Source: CAVZOY01 sp963777095
Lineage (GTDB): Bacteria; Actinomycetota; Actinomycetes; Mycobacteriales; Geodermatophilaceae
DNA: 64,000 bases
NCBI GenBank assembly: GCA_963777095.1
Contig: CAVZOY010000001.1
Location: forward strand, 186,001-250,000
Direction of reading: 5' to 3'
Shown here: in pieces, positions 19,853 to 28,624 of the stretch
Layout: every line of letters begins with the position of its first letter
How positions within the stretch are numbered: position 1 is the stretch's first letter
Translations under genes and position numbers: made by a program
Notes under the pieces: generated by a model
The model's input: only the letters and a program-made list of their open reading frames with translations
Told to the model about the DNA's origin: nothing
The model's database searches: none

Positions 19853-20560
19853 GTGACCCTCGCCACCGCCGTGCTCGGGTTCGCGGTCGTGGCGGCCGCG
19901 CTGACGATCACGCCGGGGCTGGACACCGCGCTCGTGCTGCGCTCGGCGATGACCGGCCGCCGGTCCGACGCGGCGGCCACCGCCGTCGGCATCGTGGCCG
20001 GGCTGTTCGTGTGGGGCGCGGCCGCGGCGGCCGGGATCTCGGCGCTGCTCACCGCCTCCCAGGCGGCCTACGACGTCGTCCGCTACGCCGGGGCGGCGTA
20101 CCTGGTCTGGTTCGGCGGCCGGTTGCTCTGGCGTGCGCTGCGCCCCGTGGTGCCTGAGGAGGCCGTCGCACCCGGCGGCCGGTCGGTATGGCGTGCCGTG
20201 CGGCTCGGCCTGGTCACGAATCTGCTGAACCCGAAGGTCGGCGTCTTCTACGTGGCGCTGCTGCCGCAGTTCGTCCCGCCCGGGTCCGATGCGCTGGCGG
20301 TCGGACTGCTGCTGGCGGCGGTCCACGCGGCGTTGTCGCTGATCTGGTTCGCGCTGCTGATCGCTGTGGCAGGCGTGCTCGGCCGGCGGCTGCGGAGCCC
20401 GCGCACCGTGCGTGCGGTCGACGAGATCGCCGATCTCGGACGTTTTCGAGGCCCAAGGCGTGCGAGATCGCCGATCTCGACGGGGGTGAGCGGCGGGGAC
20501 GGCGCCGCCCTCGTCTGGCCCGCACCCGCGTGCGCCGGTAGGCATGGCACATGCCGGTGA
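19853..20560 (+). CDS. LysE family exporter with altered C-terminus
   Basis: The N-terminal 189 residues show the LysE/RhtB pattern: ALTITPGLDTALVLRSAMTG, then GAAYLVWFGGRLLWRAL, then LVTNLLNPKVGVFYVALLPQ. These exporters remove amino acids from the cytoplasm. Family members normally continue after the Arg-rich segment (RSPRTVRAVD) with one last membrane helix and stop near residue 205-210. Here the repeat R2a begins exactly there (20422), so the last helix is replaced by 46 unrelated residues (EIADLGRFRGPRRARSPIST and beyond) to TGA 20560. Whether the exporter still works is uncertain. Confidence 0.8.
   Translation: MTLATAVLGFAVVAAALTITPGLDTALVLRSAMTGRRSDAAATAVGIVAGLFVWGAAAAAGISALLTASQAAYDVVRYAGAAYLVWFGGRLLWRALRPVVPEEAVAPGGRSVWRAVRLGLVTNLLNPKVGVFYVALLPQFVPPGSDALAVGLLLAAVHAALSLIWFALLIAVAGVLGRRLRSPRTVRAVDEIADLGRFRGPRRARSPISTGVSGGDGAALVWPAPACAGRHGTCR
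20422..20479 (+). repeat. Dispersed repeat R2, copy a
   Basis: A 58-base element made of two identical 17-base palindromes, CGAGATCGCCGATCTCG, at 20422-20438 and 20463-20479, separated by 24 bases (starting GACGTTTTCGAGGCC). The same 17+24+17 plan occurs at 23903 and 57140. This copy lies inside the end of the LysE reading frame. Confidence 0.8.
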
Positions 20561-21538
20561 TCGGATTCCACAACTCGCACGAGCAGGTCCACCCCACACA
20601 GCTGCTGGAGGCCACGCAGCACGCGGAGGAGGTCGGCTTCACCGCGGCGATGAGCTCCGACCACTTCTCGCCCTGGAGCGCCCGGCAGGGGCAGTCGGCG
20701 TTCGGCTTCTCGTGGCTCGGTGCGGCGCTGGCGACGACGTCCCTGCCGTTCGGCGCGGTCAATGCGCCCGGCCAGCGGTACCACCCGGCCGATCGTCGCC
20801 CAGGCGATCGCGACCCTGAGCGCGATGTTCCCCGGCCGGTTCTGGATCGCGCTGGGCAGCGGCGAGGCGTCCAACGAGCACATCACCGGCCAGGGCTGGC
20901 CCCGCAAGGAGCTCCGCGACGCGCGGCTGCGGGAGTGCGTCGACGTGATCCGCGCGCTGCTGGCGGGTGAGGAGGTCAGCCACGACGGGCTGGTGCACGT
21001 CGACCGGGCGCGGCTGTGGACCCTTCCGGAGGTCCCGCCGGCGCTGATCTGCCCCGCCGTGAGCGTGGCGACCGCGCGCACCGGCGCGGAGTGGGCCGAC
21101 GGACTGGTCACCGTGAACCAGCCGCACGACAAGCTGCGCGAGATGATCGCGGCCTACCGGGACGCCGGCGGTCGCGGCAAGCTGGCGGTGCAGGTGCACC
21201 TCTCCTGGGACCCGGATCCCGACCGGGCCGCCGCGATCGCCCACGACCAGTGGCGGAGCAACGTGTTCCCGCCGCCGGTCTGCTGGGACCTCGACCACGT
21301 CGAGGCGTTCGACGCCGCCAGCGAGCGGGTGACGCCCGACGACGTCGCGCAGGTGGTCAACGTGTCGGCGGACCTCGGGCAGCACGCCGCCTGGCTCGCC
21401 GAGTACGCGGAGCTGGGCTTCGACGAGATCTACCTGCACCACGTCGGCCAGGAGCAGCGCGCCTTCCTCGACGCCTTCGGCGAGCACGTGCTGCCGCAGC
21501 TCGGCGTCGTCGCGCCGAAGGCAGCGGTGCCGGCATGA
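20551..21538 (+). CDS. LLM class flavin oxidoreductase, TIGR03885-like (frameshifted)
   Basis: A bacterial-luciferase-fold oxidoreductase with VIGFHNSHEQVHPTQLLEAT at the start and MFPGRFWIALGSGEASNEHI in the middle. These fit the TIGR03885 group, which I recall as often standing beside GH13/trehalose-synthase-like genes. An extra G near 20785 breaks the frame between GQRYHPA and IVAQAIATLSAMFP. Repaired length is about 329 residues. The flavin substrate and reaction are unknown. Its stop overlaps the ATG of the GH13 gene (ATGA), so the two are translationally coupled, which supports a shared task. Confidence 0.82.
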
Positions 21539-23205
21539 GGATCACCGACACCGCCGATCTCTGGTGGAAGAACGCCGTCGTCTACTGCCTGGACGTCGAG
21601 ACGTTCATGGACTGGAACGGCGACGGCATCGGCGACTTCGAGGGCCTCGCCCAGCGGATCGACCACCTGGCCGACCTCGGCGTCACCTGCCTGTGGCTGA
21701 TGCCCTTCTACCCGACCGCCGAGCGCGACGACGGCTACGACATCACCGACTTCTACGGCGTCGACCCGCGCCTCGGCACCCACGGCGACGTGGTCGAGGT
21801 CATCCGGACGGCGAACGACCGCGGCATGCGGGTGATCGTCGACCTCGTCGTCAACCACACCTCCCGCAAGCACCCCTGGTTCCGGTCGGCCGAGCAGAGC
21901 AAGGACTCGCCGTTCCGCGACTTCTACGTCTGGCGCTCCGACCCGCCGCCGGACACCAAGAAGGAGGTCGTCTTCCCGGACCAGGAGGACAGCATCTGGA
22001 CGCTGTCGGAGAAGACGGGGGAGTGGTACCTGCACAAGTTCTACAAGGAGCAGCCCGACCTGAACGTCACGAACCCGCGGGTGCGGGACGAGGTCGCCAA
22101 GATCATGGGCTTCTGGCTGCAGCTGGGCCTCGACGGCTTCCGCGTGGACGCCGTTCCCTTCTTCCTCGAGACGGCCGGCGCGGACGGCGGAGCACTTCCG
22201 GAGCCGCACGACTATCTGCGCGCGCTGCGCTCCCTGGTCGGCCGGCGCTCGGGCAGCGGGGTGCTGCTCGGCGAGGTCAACCTGCCCTTCGAGCAGCAGC
22301 TGCAGTTCTTCGGCGGGCCCGACGGCGACGAGCTGACCATGCAGTTCGACTTCATCGGCATGCAGGCGCTCTACCTGGCGCTCGCCCGCGGCGACGCCGG
22401 CCCCCTGGTGAAGGCGCTCACCGGCCGGCCGGCGCTGCACCCGGACTCGCAGTGGGCGACCTTCGTCCGCAACCACGACGAGCTCACCCTCGACAAGCTC
22501 TCCGAGGAGGAGCGCGCGGAGGTGTTCGCCGCCTTCGGTCCCGAGGAGACGATGCAGGTCTACGGCCGCGGGCTGCGCCGGCGGCTGCCGCCGATGCTGG
22601 ACGGCGACCCGCGCCGGGTCCGCATGGTCTACAGCCTCCTGTTCTCGCTGCCGGGCACTCCGGTGCTCTTCTACGGCGAGGAGATCGGGATGGGAGAAAA
22701 CCTCGACGCCGAGGGCAGGCTCGCCGTCCGGACGCCGATGCAGTGGACGTCGGGGCGCAACGGCGGCTTCTCGCCCGCTGAGCCGCGCAAGCTGCCCGGC
22801 CCGGTCGTGTCCGGCGGGTTCTCGCCCGAGTTCGTCAACGTGGCCGCGCAGCGCAACGACCCGGACTCGCTGCTGTCGTTCATGAAGCTGCTCATCCGGC
22901 GCTACCGCGAGTCGCCCGAGCTCGGGTGGGGCGATTTCACGGTCCTCGAGCACCCGTGCCCGGAGGTGCTCGCGCACCTCACGGCGTGGGACGACGGCGC
23001 GCTGGTGGCCGTGCACAACCTGAGCGCCGAGCCCCGCGTGGTGCCGCTGACCCTGGAGGGCTGCGACTCCTCGCACCGGCTGGTCGACCTGCTGCAGTCG
23101 GGGGAGGAAGGCATCTCCGACAAGGGAACGGTGGAGATCGCGCTCGACGGCTACGGCTACCGCTGGCTCCGGGTCGTGGCCGAGGACAGCCGTCGCCTGG
23201 TGTGA
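21535..23205 (+). CDS. GH13 alpha-amylase family enzyme, trehalose-synthase-like
   Basis: The 556-residue protein has the four GH13 regions: DLVVNHTS, LDGFRVDAVPFF (nucleophile Asp near 201), LLGEVNLPFE (acid Glu near 246) and FVRNHDELTLDK (Asp near 313). The opening WWKNAVVYCLDVETFMDWNG and the ending resemble the TreS (maltose alpha-glucosyltransferase) branch, but it lacks a fused kinase and could equally be an uncharacterised alpha-glucosidase. The cytoplasmic location is inferred from the absence of a signal peptide. The pairing with the LLM oxidoreductase and nearby malQ points to trehalose/maltose or glycogen metabolism. Confidence 0.85.
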   Translation: MRITDTADLWWKNAVVYCLDVETFMDWNGDGIGDFEGLAQRIDHLADLGVTCLWLMPFYPTAERDDGYDITDFYGVDPRLGTHGDVVEVIRTANDRGMRVIVDLVVNHTSRKHPWFRSAEQSKDSPFRDFYVWRSDPPPDTKKEVVFPDQEDSIWTLSEKTGEWYLHKFYKEQPDLNVTNPRVRDEVAKIMGFWLQLGLDGFRVDAVPFFLETAGADGGALPEPHDYLRALRSLVGRRSGSGVLLGEVNLPFEQQLQFFGGPDGDELTMQFDFIGMQALYLALARGDAGPLVKALTGRPALHPDSQWATFVRNHDELTLDKLSEEERAEVFAAFGPEETMQVYGRGLRRRLPPMLDGDPRRVRMVYSLLFSLPGTPVLFYGEEIGMGENLDAEGRLAVRTPMQWTSGRNGGFSPAEPRKLPGPVVSGGFSPEFVNVAAQRNDPDSLLSFMKLLIRRYRESPELGWGDFTVLEHPCPEVLAHLTAWDDGALVAVHNLSAEPRVVPLTLEGCDSSHRLVDLLQSGEEGISDKGTVEIALDGYGYRWLRVVAEDSRRLV

Positions 23206-23295
23206 GGTCGCTCTCCGGCGAGTGCCGGACGCGCCGGGAGCACCTCCCCGGATCGTGGGACGGCTGCGCCTAGCGTGACGGGTGAGGTGAAGAAG

Positions 23296-23895
23296 ATGAC
23301 CGAGCGCACGACCACTCCAGCTGCCGGCACCGGCGCGACCAAGGCCCGTGGGCCGCGCGGCGCCGCGAAGACCGACACCGGCCCGATCGTCGTCACCCCC
23401 GAGACGGGGGCGGCGCCGGCCGAGCCCACCCCCGCGGCGCCCGCGCCCGACAGCACGCAGGTCATGGACGTGCCGGCCACGCCGCCGCCCGGAACCGCGT
23501 CCCCGCACGCCACCGCACCGGTCACCGTCCGGCCGAAGCCGCGCGGGGCGCGGCGCGGACCGCTGACCCGGATGGGGCCCTGGGCGCCGGTGGCGGGCGG
23601 GCTGCTCGGCGTCCTCGCCGGTGTGGTCGCCGTCCTGCTCCTCGTCGGTGCCGTCGACACGTTCGGCGAGCGGATGTCGCTCGTGCTGCTCGTCGTCGGC
23701 CTGGGCATCCTCGGGGCGGCCGGGGTGCTGCTCGCCGACGAGGTGCGCATGGTGCGTCAGGGCGCCCGCGAGGCCGCCGTCCGCCCCGCCTGGGTGGAGG
23801 CCACCGCGCCGCTGCTCTCGGGGCTGACGCCGGCGCGGCTGCTGCTGGTGCTCAGCGCGTTCGTGCTCTTCCTGTCGGCCTACGTCCTCCGCTGA
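23296..23895 (+). CDS. Membrane protein with Pro/Thr/Ala-rich N-terminus
   Basis: A 199-residue protein: a disordered cytoplasmic part of about 95 residues rich in Pro, Ala and Thr, then three hydrophobic segments (LGVLAGVVAVLLLVGAV, LVLLVVGLGILGAAGVLLA, and LLLVLSAFVLFLSAYVL at the very end). ATG 23296 follows an AGGTGAAG. I do not recognise a family. It is followed by repeat R2b. Confidence 0.6.
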   Translation: MTERTTTPAAGTGATKARGPRGAAKTDTGPIVVTPETGAAPAEPTPAAPAPDSTQVMDVPATPPPGTASPHATAPVTVRPKPRGARRGPLTRMGPWAPVAGGLLGVLAGVVAVLLLVGAVDTFGERMSLVLLVVGLGILGAAGVLLADEVRMVRQGAREAAVRPAWVEATAPLLSGLTPARLLLVLSAFVLFLSAYVLR

Positions 23896-23902
23896 TCCTC
23901 GA

Positions 23903-23960
23903 CGAGATCTGCACACTCGTGCGCTTCCGGGCCCGGAACCGTACGAGTGTGCGGATCTCG
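23903..23960. repeat. Dispersed repeat R2, copy b (hairpin)
   Basis: The same 58-base plan as R2a: 17 bases (CGAGATCTGCACACTCG, 23903-23919), 24 bases containing the palindrome TTCCGGGCCCGGAA, and 17 bases (CGAGTGTGCGGATCTCG, 23944-23960). The two outer blocks are reverse complements at 16 of 17 positions, so the whole element can fold into a long hairpin. It lies between convergent stops and could act as a terminator here. Confidence 0.8.
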
Positions 23961-23962
23961 CG

Positions 23963-24736
23963 TCAGGTCCAGGCCTGCACGGCCAGGTGCACGGCCAGGC
24001 CCAGCCCGGCCAGGGCGATCAGCCGGCGGAGCAGCGTCTGGCGGACCCGGCGCACGATGCCCGGGCCCAGCCGTCCGCCCGCGAACAGGCCGAGCGCGAG
24101 GGGCAGCGCCGCCGTCCACGCCACCGAGCCGAGGACGACGAAGGCCACCGCGGCGACCGCGTTGGCGGCACCGAGGACGACGTTGCGCAGCGCGTTGCCC
24201 CGCGGCAGGCCCTCGCCGGTGGTGAGCAGGTACATCGCGAGCATCAGCACGCCCGCGGCCGCGCCGAAGTAGCCGCCGTAGATGCCGATCGTGAACGTGC
24301 CGAGGGGCAGCCACCTCGGGTCCCGGTGCGGGTGACGCCGCTGCTCCAGGGCGCCTTCGACCGCCAGCTGCGACGGCGGCCGGGTCATCAGCATGGCCAC
24401 GGAGGCCAGCGCGATCAGCGCCGGCACGACCTTCTCGAAGGCCTCGGACGGCGTCAGCATCAGCAGCGCACCACCGGCCGCGCCCCCGAGCATCCCGGCG
24501 GGCACGTGCCGGAGCAGCCGCCGGCGCTGGCCGCGCAGCTCGGGGCGGCTGGCGCTCACCGAGCCGACGGCGAGCAGCGACATCGAGACGGTGTTGGTCA
24601 TGTTCGCCGTCACCGGCGGCACGCCGACCGCGAGCAGCGCCGGATAGCTGATCAGCGAGGCCAGCCCGGCGATGCTGCCCACCAGGCCGGCGCCGACCCC
24701 CGCGGCCACGAGCAGGCCGAACTCGGCCGGGCTCAC
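23963..24736 (-). CDS. TauE/SafE family exporter (second of pair)
   Basis: The 257-residue membrane protein has the TauE/SafE halves, with GLVGSIAGLASLISYPALLA in the first and IGIYGGYFGAAAGVLMLAMY in the second. The family exports sulfite, sulfoacetate or other organic anions. Its GTG at 24736 overlaps the stop of the preceding paralogue (GTGA), so the pair is co-translated. Two half-related proteins encoded in tandem may work together or have separate substrates. Confidence 0.85.
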   Translation of the reverse strand: MSPAEFGLLVAAGVGAGLVGSIAGLASLISYPALLAVGVPPVTANMTNTVSMSLLAVGSVSASRPELRGQRRRLLRHVPAGMLGGAAGGALLMLTPSEAFEKVVPALIALASVAMLMTRPPSQLAVEGALEQRRHPHRDPRWLPLGTFTIGIYGGYFGAAAGVLMLAMYLLTTGEGLPRGNALRNVVLGAANAVAAVAFVVLGSVAWTAALPLALGLFAGGRLGPGIVRRVRQTLLRRLIALAGLGLAVHLAVQAWT

Positions 24737-25507
24737 CGGGACACCAGGATCGTGATGGCCACGCCGGCCAGCACGACGATGGCGACGCGCAGCAGTGGGC
24801 CCGGGAGCCGGCGTCCCACCGTCGCGCCCGTCCACCCGCCGGCCAGGGAGCCGACGGCCATCAGGCCGGCGACGGACCATACGACCTGGTCGGCGGCGAC
24901 GACGACGTATGCGGCCGCGGCCACGATGTTGACCGTGACCGTGTTCAGGTTCTTCAACGCGTTGAGCCGCTGGATCGGCAGAGGGGTGATCAACCCGGTG
25001 ATCCCGATCAGCAGGACGCCCTGGCTGGCGGAGAAGTAGCCGCCGTACGTGCTCGCGGCGTACGACCCGAACCCGACAGCCACCAGCCGGCCGCGCCCTG
25101 CCTGGGCGGCCCCCTCCTCCTGGCGACGGGCCAGGGCCCGGTTGATCAGCGGCTGGGTGGCCACGAGGACGGCGGCCACGCCGATCAGCACCGGCACCAC
25201 CGTCGCGAAGATCTCGGCCGGGAGGGTGAGCAGCAGCCACGCACCGGTGAGAGCGCCGAGCACCGCGCCGGTGAGCATCGTGGGCAGCCAGCGGCGCAGC
25301 TGCGCGAGCTCGCGGCGGTAGCCGAAGGAGCCGGTCAGCCCGCCCGCGACGATGCCCAGCGAATTGGTGATGGTCGCCGGTACCGGTGGCAGGCCCGACG
25401 GCGAGCAGCACCGGGAAGCTGACCAGCGAACCCGAGCCGACGGCGGCGTTGATGGCGCTCGCGCCGAACCCGCCCGCGACGACCGCGGCCATCTCCCACC
25501 CGGTCAT
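24733..25507 (-). CDS. TauE/SafE family exporter (first of pair, frameshifted)
   Basis: The start (MTGWEMAAVVAGGFGASAIN, then AAVGSGSLVSFPVLLAVG) and the later segment SYAASTYGGYFSASQGVLLI identify a TauE/SafE exporter. One extra C near 25395 shifts the frame before PVPATITNSLGIVAGGLTG. Repaired length is about 257 residues. It is a distant paralogue of the downstream gene. No sulfur-metabolism gene is adjacent. Confidence 0.82.
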
Positions 25508-25647
25508 CCGCGCATCACGTCGAGCCTGACATGCGATCGACGTGCGGCCTCACCGGGTCGAAGGAGAGGTTCGTCGCTCCGCGACTCCTTGCAAGACGTT
25601 CCGTTCCCGTATCGAATCGTCCGACGGCGAGCATGATGCCGCCCTGG

Positions 25648-25663
25648 AGTGACCTACGTCACA
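25648..25663. promoter_or_regulatory. CRP/FNR-type binding site candidate
   Basis: AGTGACCTACGTCACA matches GTGA-N6-TCAC, the CRP-family core, with matching flank on the right side (TCACA). It is centred about 40 bases before the GTG of the secreted propeller gene. The spacer 25508-25694 holds nothing else I can name. Confidence 0.45.
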
Positions 25664-25694
25664 CCGGCGGGCCGCAGTGGGGAGGCGATCAGCG

Positions 25695-28610
25695 GTGGAC
25701 GTCTCCTTACGGCGTTGCGGCCCGATGCGGTTGCTCCGCTGGACCCGGCGTGACCTCGCGATCCTGGCGGCTCTGTGCCTCTTCCTCACGACGCTGCAGG
25801 CCGTCGTCCTCGCCTCGCCCGCGCAGGCGGCGATCGGCTTCGGCAAGAGCATCCTCGGCGGGGCGAACGCCAAGGACCGGGCGACGTCCGTCCAGTTCGG
25901 GCCCGACGGGCGGCTCTACGTCCTGCACCAGGACGGCACGATCTTCATCTACGGGATCGTCCGCAACGGACCCAACGACTACGACGTCGCGTCGATGACG
26001 TCCACGGCGCTGGTCAAGAACATCGCGAACCACAACGACACGACCGGCGCGGTCACCAACAGCTTCGAAGCGCGGTCCTGCACCGCGCCCTGCCGCATGG
26101 CGACGGGAATGGTCGTCACGGGCACGGCCGCCCAGCCGGTCATCTACGTGTCGTCCAGCGATCCGCGCTTCGGCAATCCCGAGACCGGTGACACCAACCT
26201 CGACACGAACTCGGGCATGGTCTCGCGCCTGAACTGGAACGGGAACGCGTGGGTCAAGACGGACCTCGTGCGCGGGCTCCCGCGCTCCGAGGAGAACCAC
26301 GCGGTCAACGGCATGGTGCTCGACGCGTCGGCGAACCGGCTCTACCTCGCCGTCGGCGGGCACACCAACCAGGGCGCGCCGGGCCGGGTGTTCAACTACC
26401 TGCCCGAGTACGCGCTGTCGGCGGCGATCGTGTCGATCGACCTCTCCGTCATCGGGAACACGACCTACAACCTCCCCACCCTGGACGACCCCTCGCGCGC
26501 CAACAGCGCGACGGGCGTCGACGTCAACGACCCGTTCGGGGGCAACGACGGGGCCAACCAGGCGCGGATCGTGCCGGGCGGACCCGTCCAGGTGTACTCA
26601 CCGGGCTACCGCAACGCCTACGACCTGCTCCGGGCCACGGTCGGATCGCACGCCGGCAAGCTGTACGTGACCGACAACGGGTACAACGCCGGCCAGGGCG
26701 GTCCGCCGGGCGGCGAAGGGCCCACCGGGAACTGCACGAACGCCACCAACGACACCAGCCCGGTGACCGGGTTCGACAGCCTGCACCACGTCACAGGCCC
26801 CGGCTACTACGGCGGCCACCCCAACCCCACTCGGGGCAACACGGCGAACACCTTCGGCGGGCAGAGCCCGGTGCCGGCCGCGGCCGAGAACCCGGTCGAG
26901 TGCGACTTCCAGCGGTCCGCGGACCTGAACAACCCCAACACCTCGGTCAGGTCGGCGATCGGCTGGGATCCCAGCTCCACCAACGGCATCGCGGAGTACA
27001 CCGCCTCGAACTTCGGCGGCGAGATGCGGGGCGACCTCATCACTGCGGGGTGGGACGGCTACGTCAACCGCTGGCACCTCAACGCTTCGGGCACCGCCAT
27101 CGAGAGCTCGGAGCGGCTGTTCTCGGACGTGAGCGTCCATCCGCTCGACCTGACCACCACCGGTGACGCCGGACCGTTCCCCGGGACGATCTGGCTCGCC
27201 GACCACCTGGCCGGGACCATCTTCGTGTTCGAGCCGAACGACTTCGGCGGCGGTGGAGGCGGGACCTGCACCGGCGCCGACAGCGCCGGCCTCGACGAGG
27301 ATGGCGACGACTACACGAACGCCGACGAGATCGACAACGCCACCGACCCGTGCTCGGCCGCCGACGTGCCGGCCGACTGGGACGACGACGGCATCTCGAA
27401 CCTGAACGACCCGAACGACGACAACGACGCGATGCCGGACACGTCGGACCCCTGGGCGGTCGACGGCTCCAACGGCACGACGACGAGGCTCCCCGTCGTC
27501 CACCCCTTCGACGACACGGACGACGCGGGCGGCCTGCTCAACCTCGGGTTCACCGGGCTCATGACGAACGGCACCGCGAACTACGCATCGCTGTACGACC
27601 CGACCAGGTTGACCGCCGGCGGCAACGGCGGTGTGCTCACAGTGGACTCGGTCGGCCCGGGCACAGCCACCGGCGCCGCGGACTCGCAGGCCTACGCCTT
27701 CCAGTACGGCTTCCTGCTCTCATCGGCCCGCAGCGCGATCTTCACGCCGCGCACCCGGGTGCTGACGCCCTTCGCCGGCACCACGCCCACGGGGACCGAG
27801 CGGATCGGTCTGCAGCTCGGCACCGGGGACCAGGACAACTACGTCCGGCTCGCCGTGAGCGGAGCCGGCAGCGCGAGGTCGGTGGTGGTGGAGCGCGAGG
27901 TCGGCGGATCGATCACCGCGACGGCGTCCGTCAACGTCAGCCTGCCCTCGTCCGGGTTCGCCGACCTCTTCCTCGCCGTGAACCCGCTGACCCGCACGGT
28001 CCAGCCGAGCTACCAGATCACGACCGGCACGACGGCGGGGCCGCGGACGAATCTCGGCGGCCCGCTCACGCTGCCGACCGCCTGGTTCGACCGGGCCGCG
28101 CTCGCCACGGGGGTGATCGCTACGTCCGGTGGGGCACCGTCCTTCCCCGCCACCTGGGACCTGTTCGAGGTCCAGTACCCGTCGTACCGACCCGATGCCC
28201 AGGTGCGCGTCGGCACCACGGGGACCTACACCGGCAACAACGTCCACAACACCACCGCCGCCGGCCAGCAGGTCAGCGCCACGAACGCGCGCGGCACCAC
28301 GCGGACCTTCACCGTCAACCTGCAGAACGACGGCGGGCTCAGCGACTCCTTCGCGCTCCGTGGACCGGGGAGCTCGACCGGCTTCACCGTCCGGTACTTC
28401 GCCGGGACGACCAACATCACCACGGCCGTCGTCAACGGCACCTACCGGCTCAACGGCATCGCCGCCGGCGCCGCCCGGTCGATCCAGATGCGGGTGACCG
28501 TGGGGAGCGGTGCGGCCATCGGTGCGGTCAAGTCCAGCCTCGTGACGGCGACGTCGGTCAACACCGGAAGCCCGGCCGATGCCGTCCGGACCGCGGTCAC
28601 CGTCGGATGA
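25695..28610 (+). CDS. Secreted sugar-dehydrogenase-like beta-propeller protein with Ca-binding and shared C-terminal module
   Basis: The 971-residue protein starts with a signal peptide (hydrophobic stretch ending SPAQAA). Residues of about 35-510 resemble the glucose/sorbosone dehydrogenase (PQQ-type) propeller: ATSVQFGPDGRLYVLHQDGT, GGHTNQGAPG, YSPGYRNAYDLL and a lone WDGYVNRW strand. Then come Asp-rich, calcium-type (thrombospondin-3-like) repeats (DEDGDDYTNADEIDN and DWDDDGISNLNDPNDDND), a jelly-roll-like part, and from residue 832 a 140-residue module that recurs in the next gene. GTG 25695 is chosen for GGGGAGG 9 bases upstream. Enzymatic activity is unproven. Confidence 0.78.
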   Translation: MDVSLRRCGPMRLLRWTRRDLAILAALCLFLTTLQAVVLASPAQAAIGFGKSILGGANAKDRATSVQFGPDGRLYVLHQDGTIFIYGIVRNGPNDYDVASMTSTALVKNIANHNDTTGAVTNSFEARSCTAPCRMATGMVVTGTAAQPVIYVSSSDPRFGNPETGDTNLDTNSGMVSRLNWNGNAWVKTDLVRGLPRSEENHAVNGMVLDASANRLYLAVGGHTNQGAPGRVFNYLPEYALSAAIVSIDLSVIGNTTYNLPTLDDPSRANSATGVDVNDPFGGNDGANQARIVPGGPVQVYSPGYRNAYDLLRATVGSHAGKLYVTDNGYNAGQGGPPGGEGPTGNCTNATNDTSPVTGFDSLHHVTGPGYYGGHPNPTRGNTANTFGGQSPVPAAAENPVECDFQRSADLNNPNTSVRSAIGWDPSSTNGIAEYTASNFGGEMRGDLITAGWDGYVNRWHLNASGTAIESSERLFSDVSVHPLDLTTTGDAGPFPGTIWLADHLAGTIFVFEPNDFGGGGGGTCTGADSAGLDEDGDDYTNADEIDNATDPCSAADVPADWDDDGISNLNDPNDDNDAMPDTSDPWAVDGSNGTTTRLPVVHPFDDTDDAGGLLNLGFTGLMTNGTANYASLYDPTRLTAGGNGGVLTVDSVGPGTATGAADSQAYAFQYGFLLSSARSAIFTPRTRVLTPFAGTTPTGTERIGLQLGTGDQDNYVRLAVSGAGSARSVVVEREVGGSITATASVNVSLPSSGFADLFLAVNPLTRTVQPSYQITTGTTAGPRTNLGGPLTLPTAWFDRAALATGVIATSGGAPSFPATWDLFEVQYPSYRPDAQVRVGTTGTYTGNNVHNTTAAGQQVSATNARGTTRTFTVNLQNDGGLSDSFALRGPGSSTGFTVRYFAGTTNITTAVVNGTYRLNGIAAGAARSIQMRVTVGSGAAIGAVKSSLVTATSVNTGSPADAVRTAVTVG

Positions 28611-28624
28611 GATGGAGGGAAGCG

